DNA from: an uncultured Alistipes sp.
Lineage (GTDB): Bacteria; Bacteroidota; Bacteroidia; Bacteroidales; Rikenellaceae
NCBI GenBank assembly: GCA_900769525.1
Contig: CAAGGY010000110.1
Location: 1 to 16,283 of the forward strand
Reading direction: 5' to 3'
DNA length: 16,283 nt
Shown: positions 6,763 through 13,693 of the stretch, one piece after another
Position numbering within the stretch: position 1 is the first letter of the stretch
Layout of the letters: the number at the start of each line of letters is the position of its first letter
The notes under the pieces: model-generated
What the model was told of the DNA's origin: nothing
The model's input: only the letters and a program-made list of their open reading frames with translations
Databases searched by the model: none
Position numbers and translations under genes: made by a program

Positions 6763-8496
6763 ATGATATTTAGAGAATATTACAATAAATCGACATATTA
6801 TAGAGTTGTTATTGCACTATTTTTTGCTCTTACGACGGCCATTGCACAGCCCTGCCAGGCACAGCATTTTAGTTCACGCCAGCAGCATGAGGACTATGAG
6901 CGTTTCGAGCAATTCCACAAACTCAACCGTGACTCAGCACACTACTATGCCAAGCGATTGGTTAATGACATCGATACCCTTGCTACAAGCATGGAAGTGG
7001 CTATGCTCTACGACTTTATGGCAGAATATACCGAGACTACACTCCACAGCTACAGCAAGTCGTTAGAGTATCGTCTGCAGTCTGCTCGCATATATGAGGC
7101 GCTTGACAATAAGCCCTGCATAACACGCACTAATGCCCTTCTTGCTCGCATTTACCTGCGCAATGGCGACTACCATAACGCCTTCAGCTATAGCACCAGC
7201 GCCCTAAAGTCAGCAAAAAGTTTGAGTGATGTCACATCCGAGCGCGAGGCATACCTTGTTTTGGAACGGGTTACGTATTTCTATAATAACGACATAGACC
7301 TTGCCATGGAGTACAATCACTTCGTGGCAGATAGTTATGAGGGTAGGGAGCAAGCGCATCAGACGGTGCGAGCCCTCAACAATAGGTTTAACTACTCGAT
7401 GTCCTACGATGAGACACTCGACCTTACACTATTGGCTGAGACATTGTGCAAGGAGTATGGTTTTAGCGACCTGTTAATAAACGTATATCTCAACGCTTCG
7501 ATGCAGTCGTTGGCGTACGAAGAGTTTGAGATGTCACTGGAATACCTCGAGCGTGCAAAGCCCCTGCTATCAAACTTCAAGGAGGAGGGATACTACTACT
7601 CGGCATTGGGTTTCTACAACCTTATGGTTGGTGACTCGAGTGAGGCGATTGTCAATTTGAAACACTCGATAGAGTTGCTTGGTCAAGATGACTTCGATGC
7701 TAAAAACGTACACTCCTATTTCCTGCTTCAGGACATATACTTTAACGAGAAGCGATATAAGGAGGCTTACGAGGCACTTATGGCTTTTGCTGAGACATAC
7801 ACGCGTCAGCACAATACCTCGAATGTAGTTAACCTCTCAAAGCTTATCAACGATATGGAACTTGCTCAGGCCGATGAGCGCCTGAAGCAACACCAACGAG
7901 AGATGCAGCAAAATCAGGAGTATAATGACTTATTGAGGCATATACATGTCGGTGTTATCTGTTTTGTCGCAGCCATTGCTATCCTTGCGTTGCTACTTTG
8001 GCGTATGCAGCGTAAGAATAGCCGCCTCATTAGCATCAAGGCAGAGCAGGAGCTGCGCCATAAGAACGAGATAATTAAGGTTCAGCAGCTGCAACAATAC
8101 GAAGAGCAGAATAATATGACTAAGCTATCCGAGGAGCTTATCGAGACAGTTAATATATCCGATAACCGTGAGATGCGCAACGCTCTGCGACATATTATTC
8201 ATCGCTTGAATAATAAGCATGGCTCGAACAATTACTGGGCTGAGGTGGAGAAGACATTAGCGAATAACAACGATGTATTCTTTGAGAACCTGTTAAAGGA
8301 GTACCCCAACCTCACCAAGAATGAACGTAAACTGTGCACGCTTATAAATATGAACCTCTCGACTAAGGAGATTGCCAACATCACGCACCAGAGCATTGGC
8401 AGTATCAATGTTGCTCGCTCGCGCCTCCGCCAGAAGTTTGGACTCACTGACAGCGATATATCACTCATCGTCTTCCTTGATAAGTTCAAGAACTGA
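6763..8496 (+). CDS. Transmembrane TPR regulator with C-terminal LuxR-type HTH
   Basis: A 577-aa one-component transcription regulator. Residues 11-34 form a signal peptide (hydrophobic VVIALFFALTTAIA, then QPCQAQ). Residues 40-360 are helical repeats of TPR type, expected in the periplasm (for example LARIYLRNGDYHNAF, then LQDIYFNEKRYKEAY). A single membrane helix spans about 396-413, followed by a Gln/Glu-rich cytoplasmic coiled coil (415-460). The C-terminal helix-turn-helix is at about 517-561, with LTKNERKLCTLI, LSTKEIA and SINVARSRLRQKFGL, the form typical of Bacteroidota TPR-HTH regulators. The layout suggests signal sensing outside the inner membrane and DNA binding inside. It is transcribed away from the lipoprotein operon and has its own terminator. 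Control of that operon is inferred from position only. There is no kinase or receiver domain. Confidence 0.9.
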   Translation: MIFREYYNKSTYYRVVIALFFALTTAIAQPCQAQHFSSRQQHEDYERFEQFHKLNRDSAHYYAKRLVNDIDTLATSMEVAMLYDFMAEYTETTLHSYSKSLEYRLQSARIYEALDNKPCITRTNALLARIYLRNGDYHNAFSYSTSALKSAKSLSDVTSEREAYLVLERVTYFYNNDIDLAMEYNHFVADSYEGREQAHQTVRALNNRFNYSMSYDETLDLTLLAETLCKEYGFSDLLINVYLNASMQSLAYEEFEMSLEYLERAKPLLSNFKEEGYYYSALGFYNLMVGDSSEAIVNLKHSIELLGQDDFDAKNVHSYFLLQDIYFNEKRYKEAYEALMAFAETYTRQHNTSNVVNLSKLINDMELAQADERLKQHQREMQQNQEYNDLLRHIHVGVICFVAAIAILALLLWRMQRKNSRLISIKAEQELRHKNEIIKVQQLQQYEEQNNMTKLSEELIETVNISDNREMRNALRHIIHRLNNKHGSNNYWAEVEKTLANNNDVFFENLLKEYPNLTKNERKLCTLINMNLSTKEIANITHQSIGSINVARSRLRQKFGLTDSDISLIVFLDKFKN

Positions 8497-8541
8497 TTAA
8501 GAGGTTGAGAAAGGTTTAATACCTAAATATCAACGATTTAC

Positions 8542-8577
8542 AATGACCGATTGGGTAGTTCCGTCGGTCATTTTTTA
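8542..8577 (+). terminator. Intrinsic terminator of the TPR regulator gene
   Basis: AATGACCGA (8542-8550) pairs with TCGGTCATT (8564-8572) around a 13-base loop, followed by Ts through 8576. It begins 46 bases after the stop of the regulator gene. Confidence 0.85.
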
Positions 8578-8788
8578 TACCCGAATACTACCCTCGGTAA
8601 CAGATATAGTAGCTGCAAAAAGCAAAAGTTTTTTCGTAGTTTCTTTCGTAAATTAAGTGTCGAATTGTCATTAAGCGACACAAAGATGCCTCTCTTTAAA
8701 CTTTAAAGCAGATATTTTAGTTGAAAAGTAGGCTGTTGGTATTAATATTATTCATATATTTGTACGGTATTTTGTATAGAAATAGATT
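8578..8788. other. Promoter-bearing spacer before the PHP gene
   Basis: This AT-rich spacer contains a short inverted repeat (GTGTCG at 8657-8662 with CGACAC at 8676-8681) and a candidate -7 box near its right end. I see no gene, small RNA or riboswitch that can be supported. Confidence 0.5.
8755..8762 (+). promoter_or_regulatory. Candidate -7 box of the PHP / transferase / guaD run
   Basis: TATATTTG fits the Bacteroidota -7 consensus TAnnTTTG and sits 27 bases before the ATG at 8789. A possible -33 TTG at 8736-8738 is closer than usual (16 bases), so the assignment is moderate. The genes downstream follow with gaps of 4 and 16 bases, so this could serve all three. Confidence 0.5.
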
Positions 8789-10000
8789 ATGAATAGCAGA
8801 ATAAGAGAGGTACTCTTAACCGCACTTAGAGCACTTGCCACACTTGTGCTCTTGGCGCTATTGGCTATTGTAGCTACGGGCATAAGCCCCATATATCACT
8901 TCCCTGAGCCGCAGCCATTCAGTGGCAACGACATCTTCAACCCCTATCGTAACATTGATAGCGCACACTGCTGGAAGCGTGCCAACTTCCACACTCACAC
9001 ACGTGTTAAGGGCCCTATGAACGAGTGCGAGCTATGGCCAGAGGGCGTCATCGAGGCTTACGACAGGTTTGACTACGACATAATAACATTCTCGAACCAC
9101 AACGAGATAACAACACACCCCAACCCAGAGCTGCAAGTCGACCTCTACGAGCACGGCTACAACATACTGAAGTTTCACAAGCTCGTATTCGGCCCTAAGA
9201 GTGGTGTCTGGCATTTCGACCACCTACTACCTCTGCTCACCTCGCAGCGCCAATGGCAGATTGACATGCTAACAAAGGAGTGCGACTTCCTCCAACTAAA
9301 CCACCCACTGCGCACACCCATGACAACCACAGCAATGCTACGACAGCTTGGTGGATACACAATTATGGAGCTCGACAGTGGTCGCTCGACAGAGAACGAG
9401 TATTGGGATAGCGCACTGAGTGCTGGCCACTACAGCTTTGGCCTTGCGGGTGACGACCTACACTACCCCGACCGTAGCTCGAAGATTGCTATGCGTTGCA
9501 ACTTCCTATGCACACCCTCAGCCTCGTATGCCGACCTGCGACACACGCTTCAGGATGGCTGCTACTACTCGATGCGACTCCCCGACTACGGCAATGGCGA
9601 TTGGCAGGTAAAGATTGAGCGCAATAGGAGTATTCCAGCGATAACAGATATTGGCGTAGATGAGAACCGCATATTTGCAGAGTTTAGCCAGAGGGCCAAG
9701 TGCATAGTAGTCTACGGCCAGAACCACGCAACACTTCACAAGGAGATAAACAGCTCACGCATAGAGTATTGCCTCGGTATCGACGAGCCTTATGCTCGCA
9801 TCGTGGCACACTTTGACCAGGGCGAGGTTATCTACACAAACCCATTTGCTCGCTACGACAGCACGACAGCCGATTCGCCATTCAGAGAGCCTACGCACTC
9901 GGTAGATTGGCTACTAACCATACTATTCAACACCACACTCGCCATCTTAGCTGCACTAATCATAGTGACCATTGTAAAGGTTTGGCGACCAAAGAGATAG
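8789..10000 (+). CDS. Membrane-anchored PHP-domain phosphoesterase
   Basis: A 403-aa protein with a metal-dependent PHP hydrolase domain held between two membrane segments (about 9-30 and 374-397). The metal-binding motifs are in family order: H-x-H in NFHTHT (H68, H70), SNHNE (H104), LNHP (H172), E194 in MELDSG, and the late Asp-x-His in AGDDLHY (D223, H225). PHP enzymes hydrolyse phosphate esters, including in histidinol phosphate, nucleotides and polymerase editing. The substrate here is not shown by sequence. With an N-terminal helix followed by a soluble domain and a C-terminal helix, the catalytic part probably faces the periplasm. It is separated by only 4 bases from the phosphoethanolamine-transferase-type gene, so the two probably act on the same envelope substrate; that is inference. 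Confidence 0.85.
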   Translation: MNSRIREVLLTALRALATLVLLALLAIVATGISPIYHFPEPQPFSGNDIFNPYRNIDSAHCWKRANFHTHTRVKGPMNECELWPEGVIEAYDRFDYDIITFSNHNEITTHPNPELQVDLYEHGYNILKFHKLVFGPKSGVWHFDHLLPLLTSQRQWQIDMLTKECDFLQLNHPLRTPMTTTAMLRQLGGYTIMELDSGRSTENEYWDSALSAGHYSFGLAGDDLHYPDRSSKIAMRCNFLCTPSASYADLRHTLQDGCYYSMRLPDYGNGDWQVKIERNRSIPAITDIGVDENRIFAEFSQRAKCIVVYGQNHATLHKEINSSRIEYCLGIDEPYARIVAHFDQGEVIYTNPFARYDSTTADSPFREPTHSVDWLLTILFNTTLAILAALIIVTIVKVWRPKR

Positions 10001-10004
10001 AGCA

Positions 10005-11567
10005 ATGACAAAATCGAAACGAACACAACGCAAAACATCCAAATCGCCACTCAAGAGGAGGTGTCACATAGCACTATTTTCAGCGTTGCTGAGCATATTC
10101 TCGCTCGTGGCATATAACATTCCACTCTTTAGGGGTGTTGCTGAGAGCCTTGAGGGTGGCTTCAACGGCGCTCTTATCTTCGGTGGACTTGCGGTGATAA
10201 TCCTGGCAGTACACTTTTTGCTGGCCTACCTACTGCTATACGTGGGCCGCACGGTGGGCAAGATTGTAATCGCCATATCGCTCGTATGCAACTCATTAGC
10301 GCTATACTTCATCAATAGCTATGAGGTGCTTATAACCAGCGAGATGATGGGCAACGTGTTTAACACACGCTTCTCGGAGGCTTCGGGCTTCTTCTCGCTC
10401 TCGGGCGTGGCCTACTTCCTATTTTTAGGTCTTCTACCCTGCGTAGTGCTCTTCATGGCTAAGCTCGACTACGGCAAGGCGAAGCATTGGGGCATTAGCT
10501 CGGCAGTGGCCATAGGCACAATACTCACATTTGGCCTTGCCAACCTTAGCAACACACTCTGGATTGACCGCAACGTGCCTAAGCTCGGCAGCCTGATACT
10601 CCCCTGGTCATATACCGTTAACTCGGTACGCTACTATAATAGCTGGAAGCGCCTAAACCAGAAGGAGATAGCACTTCCCGATGCCACGATACGCAACAAT
10701 GAGCGTGAGGTGTGTGTACTCATTATCGGCGAGTCGGCACGCAGTGCCAACTTCTCAATCTACGGCTACAATCGCCCGACAACACCCCTTATCGAGGGCG
10801 ATGGCGTGGTAGCACTTACGGCTGAGTCGGCAGCGACATACACAACGGCTGGCGTGAAGGCTATCATCGACCATAAGCCCACAAACACGCTCTACGAGAT
10901 ACTTCCCAACTACCTATATCGCAATGGCGTAGATGTCCTCTGGCGCACAAGCAACTGGGGCGAGCCTCCGCTACACATCTCTCGCATCGAGAAGGTCGGC
11001 GACCTCAAGGCTCAATACCCTGAGGCCGAGGGCGAGTACGATGGCATACTCTTTGAGGGGCTAAGCGAGGTTATTGAGGCAAGCGACAAGAATAAGATGC
11101 TTGTTGTAATACACACAAGTACCAGCCACGGGCCAACATACTTCAAAAAGTACCCTAAGGAGTTTGAGAGGTTCACGCCTGTATGCACCACCGTCGAGAT
11201 GTCGGAGGCCAACACCGAGGAGCTTATAAACGCCTACGACAACACGATACTCTACACCGACTACCTTATACATAGTGGTATAGAGCAGCTACGTAGGCTC
11301 GAAGGCTGGCGCTCGACACTGCTGTTTGTATCTGACCACGGCGAGTCGCTCGGCGAGAACAACCTCTACATGCACGGCATGCCGAAGTCGATGGCACCAC
11401 GTGAGCAGTTCGAAATACCGTTCATCGTCTGGACCTCGGATGGCCGCACAACGACGCAGAGCGAGGTGGGACAGTATCACGTGTTCCACACGGTGCTCAA
11501 TGTTCTGAGCATCGAGAGCGAGGTCTATAACCCTGAGTATGACATATTTAGTAACAACGCCAGATAA
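10005..11567 (+). CDS. Phosphoethanolamine transferase (EptA/MCR-type, alkaline-phosphatase fold)
   Basis: A 520-aa inner-membrane enzyme of the type that transfers phosphoethanolamine from phosphatidylethanolamine to lipid A or other envelope glycans. The very basic N-terminus (TKSKRTQRKTSKSPLKRR) is followed by about five membrane helices (22-43, 54-79, 84-108, 130-152, 163-183), including a DUF1705-like MMGNVFNT segment at 114-121. The periplasmic sulfatase-fold domain has the zinc and catalytic motifs in order: GESAR (E243), a nucleophile region TYTT (Thr278-281), HTSTSHGP (H375), SDHGES (D444, H445) and H457 in YMHGMP. The length fits the family (about 520-560). The usual S-C-G-T around the nucleophile is replaced by A-T-Y-T. 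The acceptor cannot be read from sequence. It follows the PHP gene after 4 bases and precedes guaD. Confidence 0.88.
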   Translation: MTKSKRTQRKTSKSPLKRRCHIALFSALLSIFSLVAYNIPLFRGVAESLEGGFNGALIFGGLAVIILAVHFLLAYLLLYVGRTVGKIVIAISLVCNSLALYFINSYEVLITSEMMGNVFNTRFSEASGFFSLSGVAYFLFLGLLPCVVLFMAKLDYGKAKHWGISSAVAIGTILTFGLANLSNTLWIDRNVPKLGSLILPWSYTVNSVRYYNSWKRLNQKEIALPDATIRNNEREVCVLIIGESARSANFSIYGYNRPTTPLIEGDGVVALTAESAATYTTAGVKAIIDHKPTNTLYEILPNYLYRNGVDVLWRTSNWGEPPLHISRIEKVGDLKAQYPEAEGEYDGILFEGLSEVIEASDKNKMLVVIHTSTSHGPTYFKKYPKEFERFTPVCTTVEMSEANTEELINAYDNTILYTDYLIHSGIEQLRRLEGWRSTLLFVSDHGESLGENNLYMHGMPKSMAPREQFEIPFIVWTSDGRTTTQSEVGQYHVFHTVLNVLSIESEVYNPEYDIFSNNAR

Positions 11568-11583
11568 ACAGACTTTAGAGATA

Positions 11584-12105
11584 ATGACACAAAGAGTTGA
11601 CTACCAGAATGGACTCCCTGAGAAGGAGGTGATAAGTGCGGAGGATAGAGCATTTATGCAGCGAGCCATAGACCTCTCGATACGCAACATCGAAGAGGGC
11701 GGAGGTCCCTTTGGTGCGGTGATAGTGCGTGATGGAGAGGTTGTGGCAGAGGGTGCCAACCGTGTAGTGCCCAACAACGACCCCACGGCCCATGCCGAGG
11801 TGGTGGCAATACGCAACGCCTGTCGTGAACTCTCGACCTTCGACCTTAGTGGCTGCACGGTCTACACCTCGTGTGAGCCCTGCCCGATGTGCCTAAGTGC
11901 CCTGTACTGGGCGGGCATTGAGCGTATATGCTATGCCAACACTAAGCGTGATGCCGCAGCCATAGACTTCGACGACTCGTTCATCTACGACCAGCTACGT
12001 CTGGACTACGACCGCCGCTCGATACACTGCGAGCACTTTATGCGTCGTGAGGCCCTCGAAGCCTTCAAAAACTGGAGGGACAAGGTGGATAAGGTGGAGT
12101 ATTGA
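11584..12105 (+). CDS. guaD: Guanine deaminase, cytidine-deaminase fold
   Basis: A 173-aa zinc deaminase converting guanine to xanthine and ammonia in the cytosol. The zinc site is complete: H70-A-E72 in TAHAEVVAI (Glu72 as proton shuttle) and C100 and C103 in SCEPCPMC. The segment after it (SALYWAGIERICYA, then FDDSFIYDQL) and the ending KVEY closely follow the Bacillus-type GuaD pattern rather than tRNA adenosine deaminases or CMP deaminases. I chose the ATG at 11584, 16 bases past the transferase stop. An in-frame ATG at 11539 would add 15 residues that overlap the previous gene and have no family counterpart. The next gene is a nucleobase permease, which supports a role in purine salvage. 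Confidence 0.9.
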   Translation: MTQRVDYQNGLPEKEVISAEDRAFMQRAIDLSIRNIEEGGGPFGAVIVRDGEVVAEGANRVVPNNDPTAHAEVVAIRNACRELSTFDLSGCTVYTSCEPCPMCLSALYWAGIERICYANTKRDAAAIDFDDSFIYDQLRLDYDRRSIHCEHFMRREALEAFKNWRDKVDKVEY

Positions 12106-12109
12106 TTTT

Positions 12110-12274
12110 TTAGGGAAGTTAGAGAAGTTAGGGAACTTAGGGAAATTAGAGAGCTTAGGGAAACCTGTCTGCGCTCTCCCTAAATTCCTTAAACTCCTTA
12201 AAGTCTGCGCTCTCCCTAATCTCCTTAAAATCCTTAAACTCCTTAAAGTCCGCGCCTCCCTAAACTCCCTAACA
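12110..12274. repeat. Two opposed arrays of 9-nt repeats
   Basis: Six consecutive units of TTAGRGARN occupy 12110-12163 (TTAGGGAAG, TTAGAGAAG, TTAGGGAAC, TTAGGGAAA, TTAGAGAGC, TTAGGGAAA). From 12177 on, pyrimidine-strand units TCCYTAAAN follow (12177-12203, 12213-12248, 12257-12274), which are the same motif in reverse orientation. They are interrupted by GTCTGCGC-type boxes at 12167, 12203 and, variant, 12248. The two orientations can pair into a long imperfect hairpin with a TTAGGGA/TCCCTAA stem (12155-12161 with 12177-12183). The array fills nearly the whole gap between guaD and the permease, where no promoter box is seen. Confidence 0.85.
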
Positions 12275-12302
12275 AGAACCGAACAAAAAAACCTAAACAA
12301 CT

Positions 12303-13583
12303 ATGAAACTTAGATACAATATTGATGACCGACTACCGCTATCGCAGCTCGCTATATACGCCCTGCAGTGGTTTATCCTTGCTGTGGCTGTGGTTGTGAC
12401 AAGCGTCTTTGTGGCGCAAGGTACGCCCGAACAGAAACTCTTCTATGCCCAGAAGCTATTTGCTGTGATGGGCGTTGCAGGCTTGGTGCAGGTGATATGG
12501 GGCCACCGTATGCCTATTGTCGTAGGCCCTGCGGCGGTGCTTCTTGTGGGAGTGCTCTCGGCGCTAAACAGCGATGCAAATAGCGATGCTGTCTACTCAT
12601 CTATCGCCGTGGGTGGCGTGCTCATAACGCTACTTTCGTTTGGTGGAGTGATGCGCTACGTGCAGCGACTATTCACCCCTCGCATCATCATCGTCATCCT
12701 TATGCTGATAGCCTTTACACTATCGCCCGTAATTAAGAATCTGGTATTTCCGCCTCAGGCCTCTGGCTCGGAGCACCTCTTCGGCCTTATATTCACGCTT
12801 GTGGCCACACCTATGATGGTAATCCTAAACCGCAAAATGCGAGGCGTGGCAAAGAGCCTTGTGATTCCTATTGCACTGGTGCTGGGTAGCGTGGCCTACT
12901 ACCTCTTCTTCCCCGTTGGCAAGTTTAGTGATAGCGAAGCAACGCTCGACGGAGTGTTTATCAACGGCTTTGAGCTCGACCTGGGCGTGATTATCGCCTT
13001 TGTGATATGCTACATAGCGCTCTTTATCAACGACATAAGCTCTATCGAGTCGCTGGGTGGTATGCTCCAGACACCCGACATGGAGCGCCGTATGCGTCGT
13101 GGTGTGCGCTTCACGGGCCTATTCAACATCGTTGCTGGCACACTCGGCGTGCTCGGCCCTGTGAACTACTCGATGAGCCCAGGAGTCATAGCCTCGACAG
13201 GCTGCGCCTCACGCTATGCACTCATCCCTGCAACGCTCCTTTTGGTGGTGTGTGCCCTCTCTGATAGACTCATCTGGATTCTAACGTCGATACCCAACCC
13301 TGTTATCGGTGTTATACTGCTCTTTCTGATGGGTACGCAGTTAGCCGCCTCGTTCGAGATGCTACACTCGACACGCTCGGTGCAGAGCTTTGGCGATGGC
13401 ATGACCGTAGGCCTCCCTATTATGCTGGCCATGCTCTTGCAGATTATGCCTAAGGATATCGTTCCGCAGATCATCGAGCCACTGGTGTGCAACGGATTTG
13501 CTATGGGCGTGATAATGGTAATTCTGCTCGAACATCTCATAAATAGAGCGCCAAAACCACAAAACGGCGACAAAGTTTCATAA
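12303..13583 (+). CDS. NCS2-family nucleobase permease (xanthine/uracil type)
   Basis: A 426-aa inner-membrane transporter, predicted to carry a purine or pyrimidine base with a cation. About twelve to fourteen hydrophobic helices are visible from residue 16 to 411. Family signposts are GHRMPIVVGPAA in the TM3 region (67-78), ALFINDISSIES at the TM8 region (239-250), and the NCS2 signature segment around 285-304 with N288 and G-V-I-x-x-T-G-x-A-S-R. The sequence is nearer to purine and xanthine permeases in that last block, but substrate cannot be fixed by eye. Position after guanine deaminase, whose product is xanthine, and before purA favours a purine base. No promoter box is seen between guaD and this gene, so read-through across the repeat array is likely. 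Confidence 0.87.
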   Translation: MKLRYNIDDRLPLSQLAIYALQWFILAVAVVVTSVFVAQGTPEQKLFYAQKLFAVMGVAGLVQVIWGHRMPIVVGPAAVLLVGVLSALNSDANSDAVYSSIAVGGVLITLLSFGGVMRYVQRLFTPRIIIVILMLIAFTLSPVIKNLVFPPQASGSEHLFGLIFTLVATPMMVILNRKMRGVAKSLVIPIALVLGSVAYYLFFPVGKFSDSEATLDGVFINGFELDLGVIIAFVICYIALFINDISSIESLGGMLQTPDMERRMRRGVRFTGLFNIVAGTLGVLGPVNYSMSPGVIASTGCASRYALIPATLLLVVCALSDRLIWILTSIPNPVIGVILLFLMGTQLAASFEMLHSTRSVQSFGDGMTVGLPIMLAMLLQIMPKDIVPQIIEPLVCNGFAMGVIMVILLEHLINRAPKPQNGDKVS

Positions 13584-13633
13584 ACTGTTGAAAAATTAAG
13601 CGAAGTTTATACCTATTATTATACTTTATTTAC

Positions 13634-13641
13634 TACCTTTG
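13634..13641 (+). promoter_or_regulatory. Candidate -7 box of purA
   Basis: TACCTTTG matches TAnnTTTG and lies 52 bases before the purA ATG. The upstream TTTA at 13606-13609 is further away than a usual -33 element. Transcription from here would put the palindrome at 13657-13675 inside the 5' leader. Confidence 0.55.
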
Positions 13642-13656
13642 TAGCCGTAAAATTGC

Positions 13657-13675
13657 GTCATATTGCGAATATGAC
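13657..13675. promoter_or_regulatory. Perfect 8-3-8 palindrome in the purA leader
   Basis: GTCATATT at 13657-13664 and AATATGAC at 13668-13675 are perfectly complementary around GCG. The site falls between the candidate start of transcription and the ATG, where a repressor bound to DNA or a small RNA hairpin could act on purA. No known regulator is assigned. Confidence 0.55.
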
Positions 13676-13693
13676 TATAAACAAAGATAAATT

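Noticed and set aside
8657..8681. GTGTCG / CGACAC inverted repeat upstream of the PHP gene as an operator
   Set aside because: Six-base arms with a 13-base spacer are expected by chance in a region this size; kept only as a note in the spacer entry.
11539..11583. Earlier in-frame ATG for guaD
   Set aside because: It would add 15 residues overlapping the transferase gene by 29 bases. The ATG at 11584 fits the family length better.
12110..12274. CRISPR array
   Set aside because: Units are 9 nt, contiguous, and in both orientations. There are no spacers and no cas genes.
12047..12313. Open frame with a tripeptide-periodic product across the nonamer arrays
   Set aside because: The periodicity (LGK, LEK, LGN) is a by-product of a 9-nt DNA repeat. 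The frame starts inside guaD and ends inside the permease start.
13580..13610. Inverted repeat ATAAACT / AGTTTAT after the permease as a terminator
   Set aside because: Only seven AT-rich pairs around a 17-base loop, with no clear T run; too weak to call.
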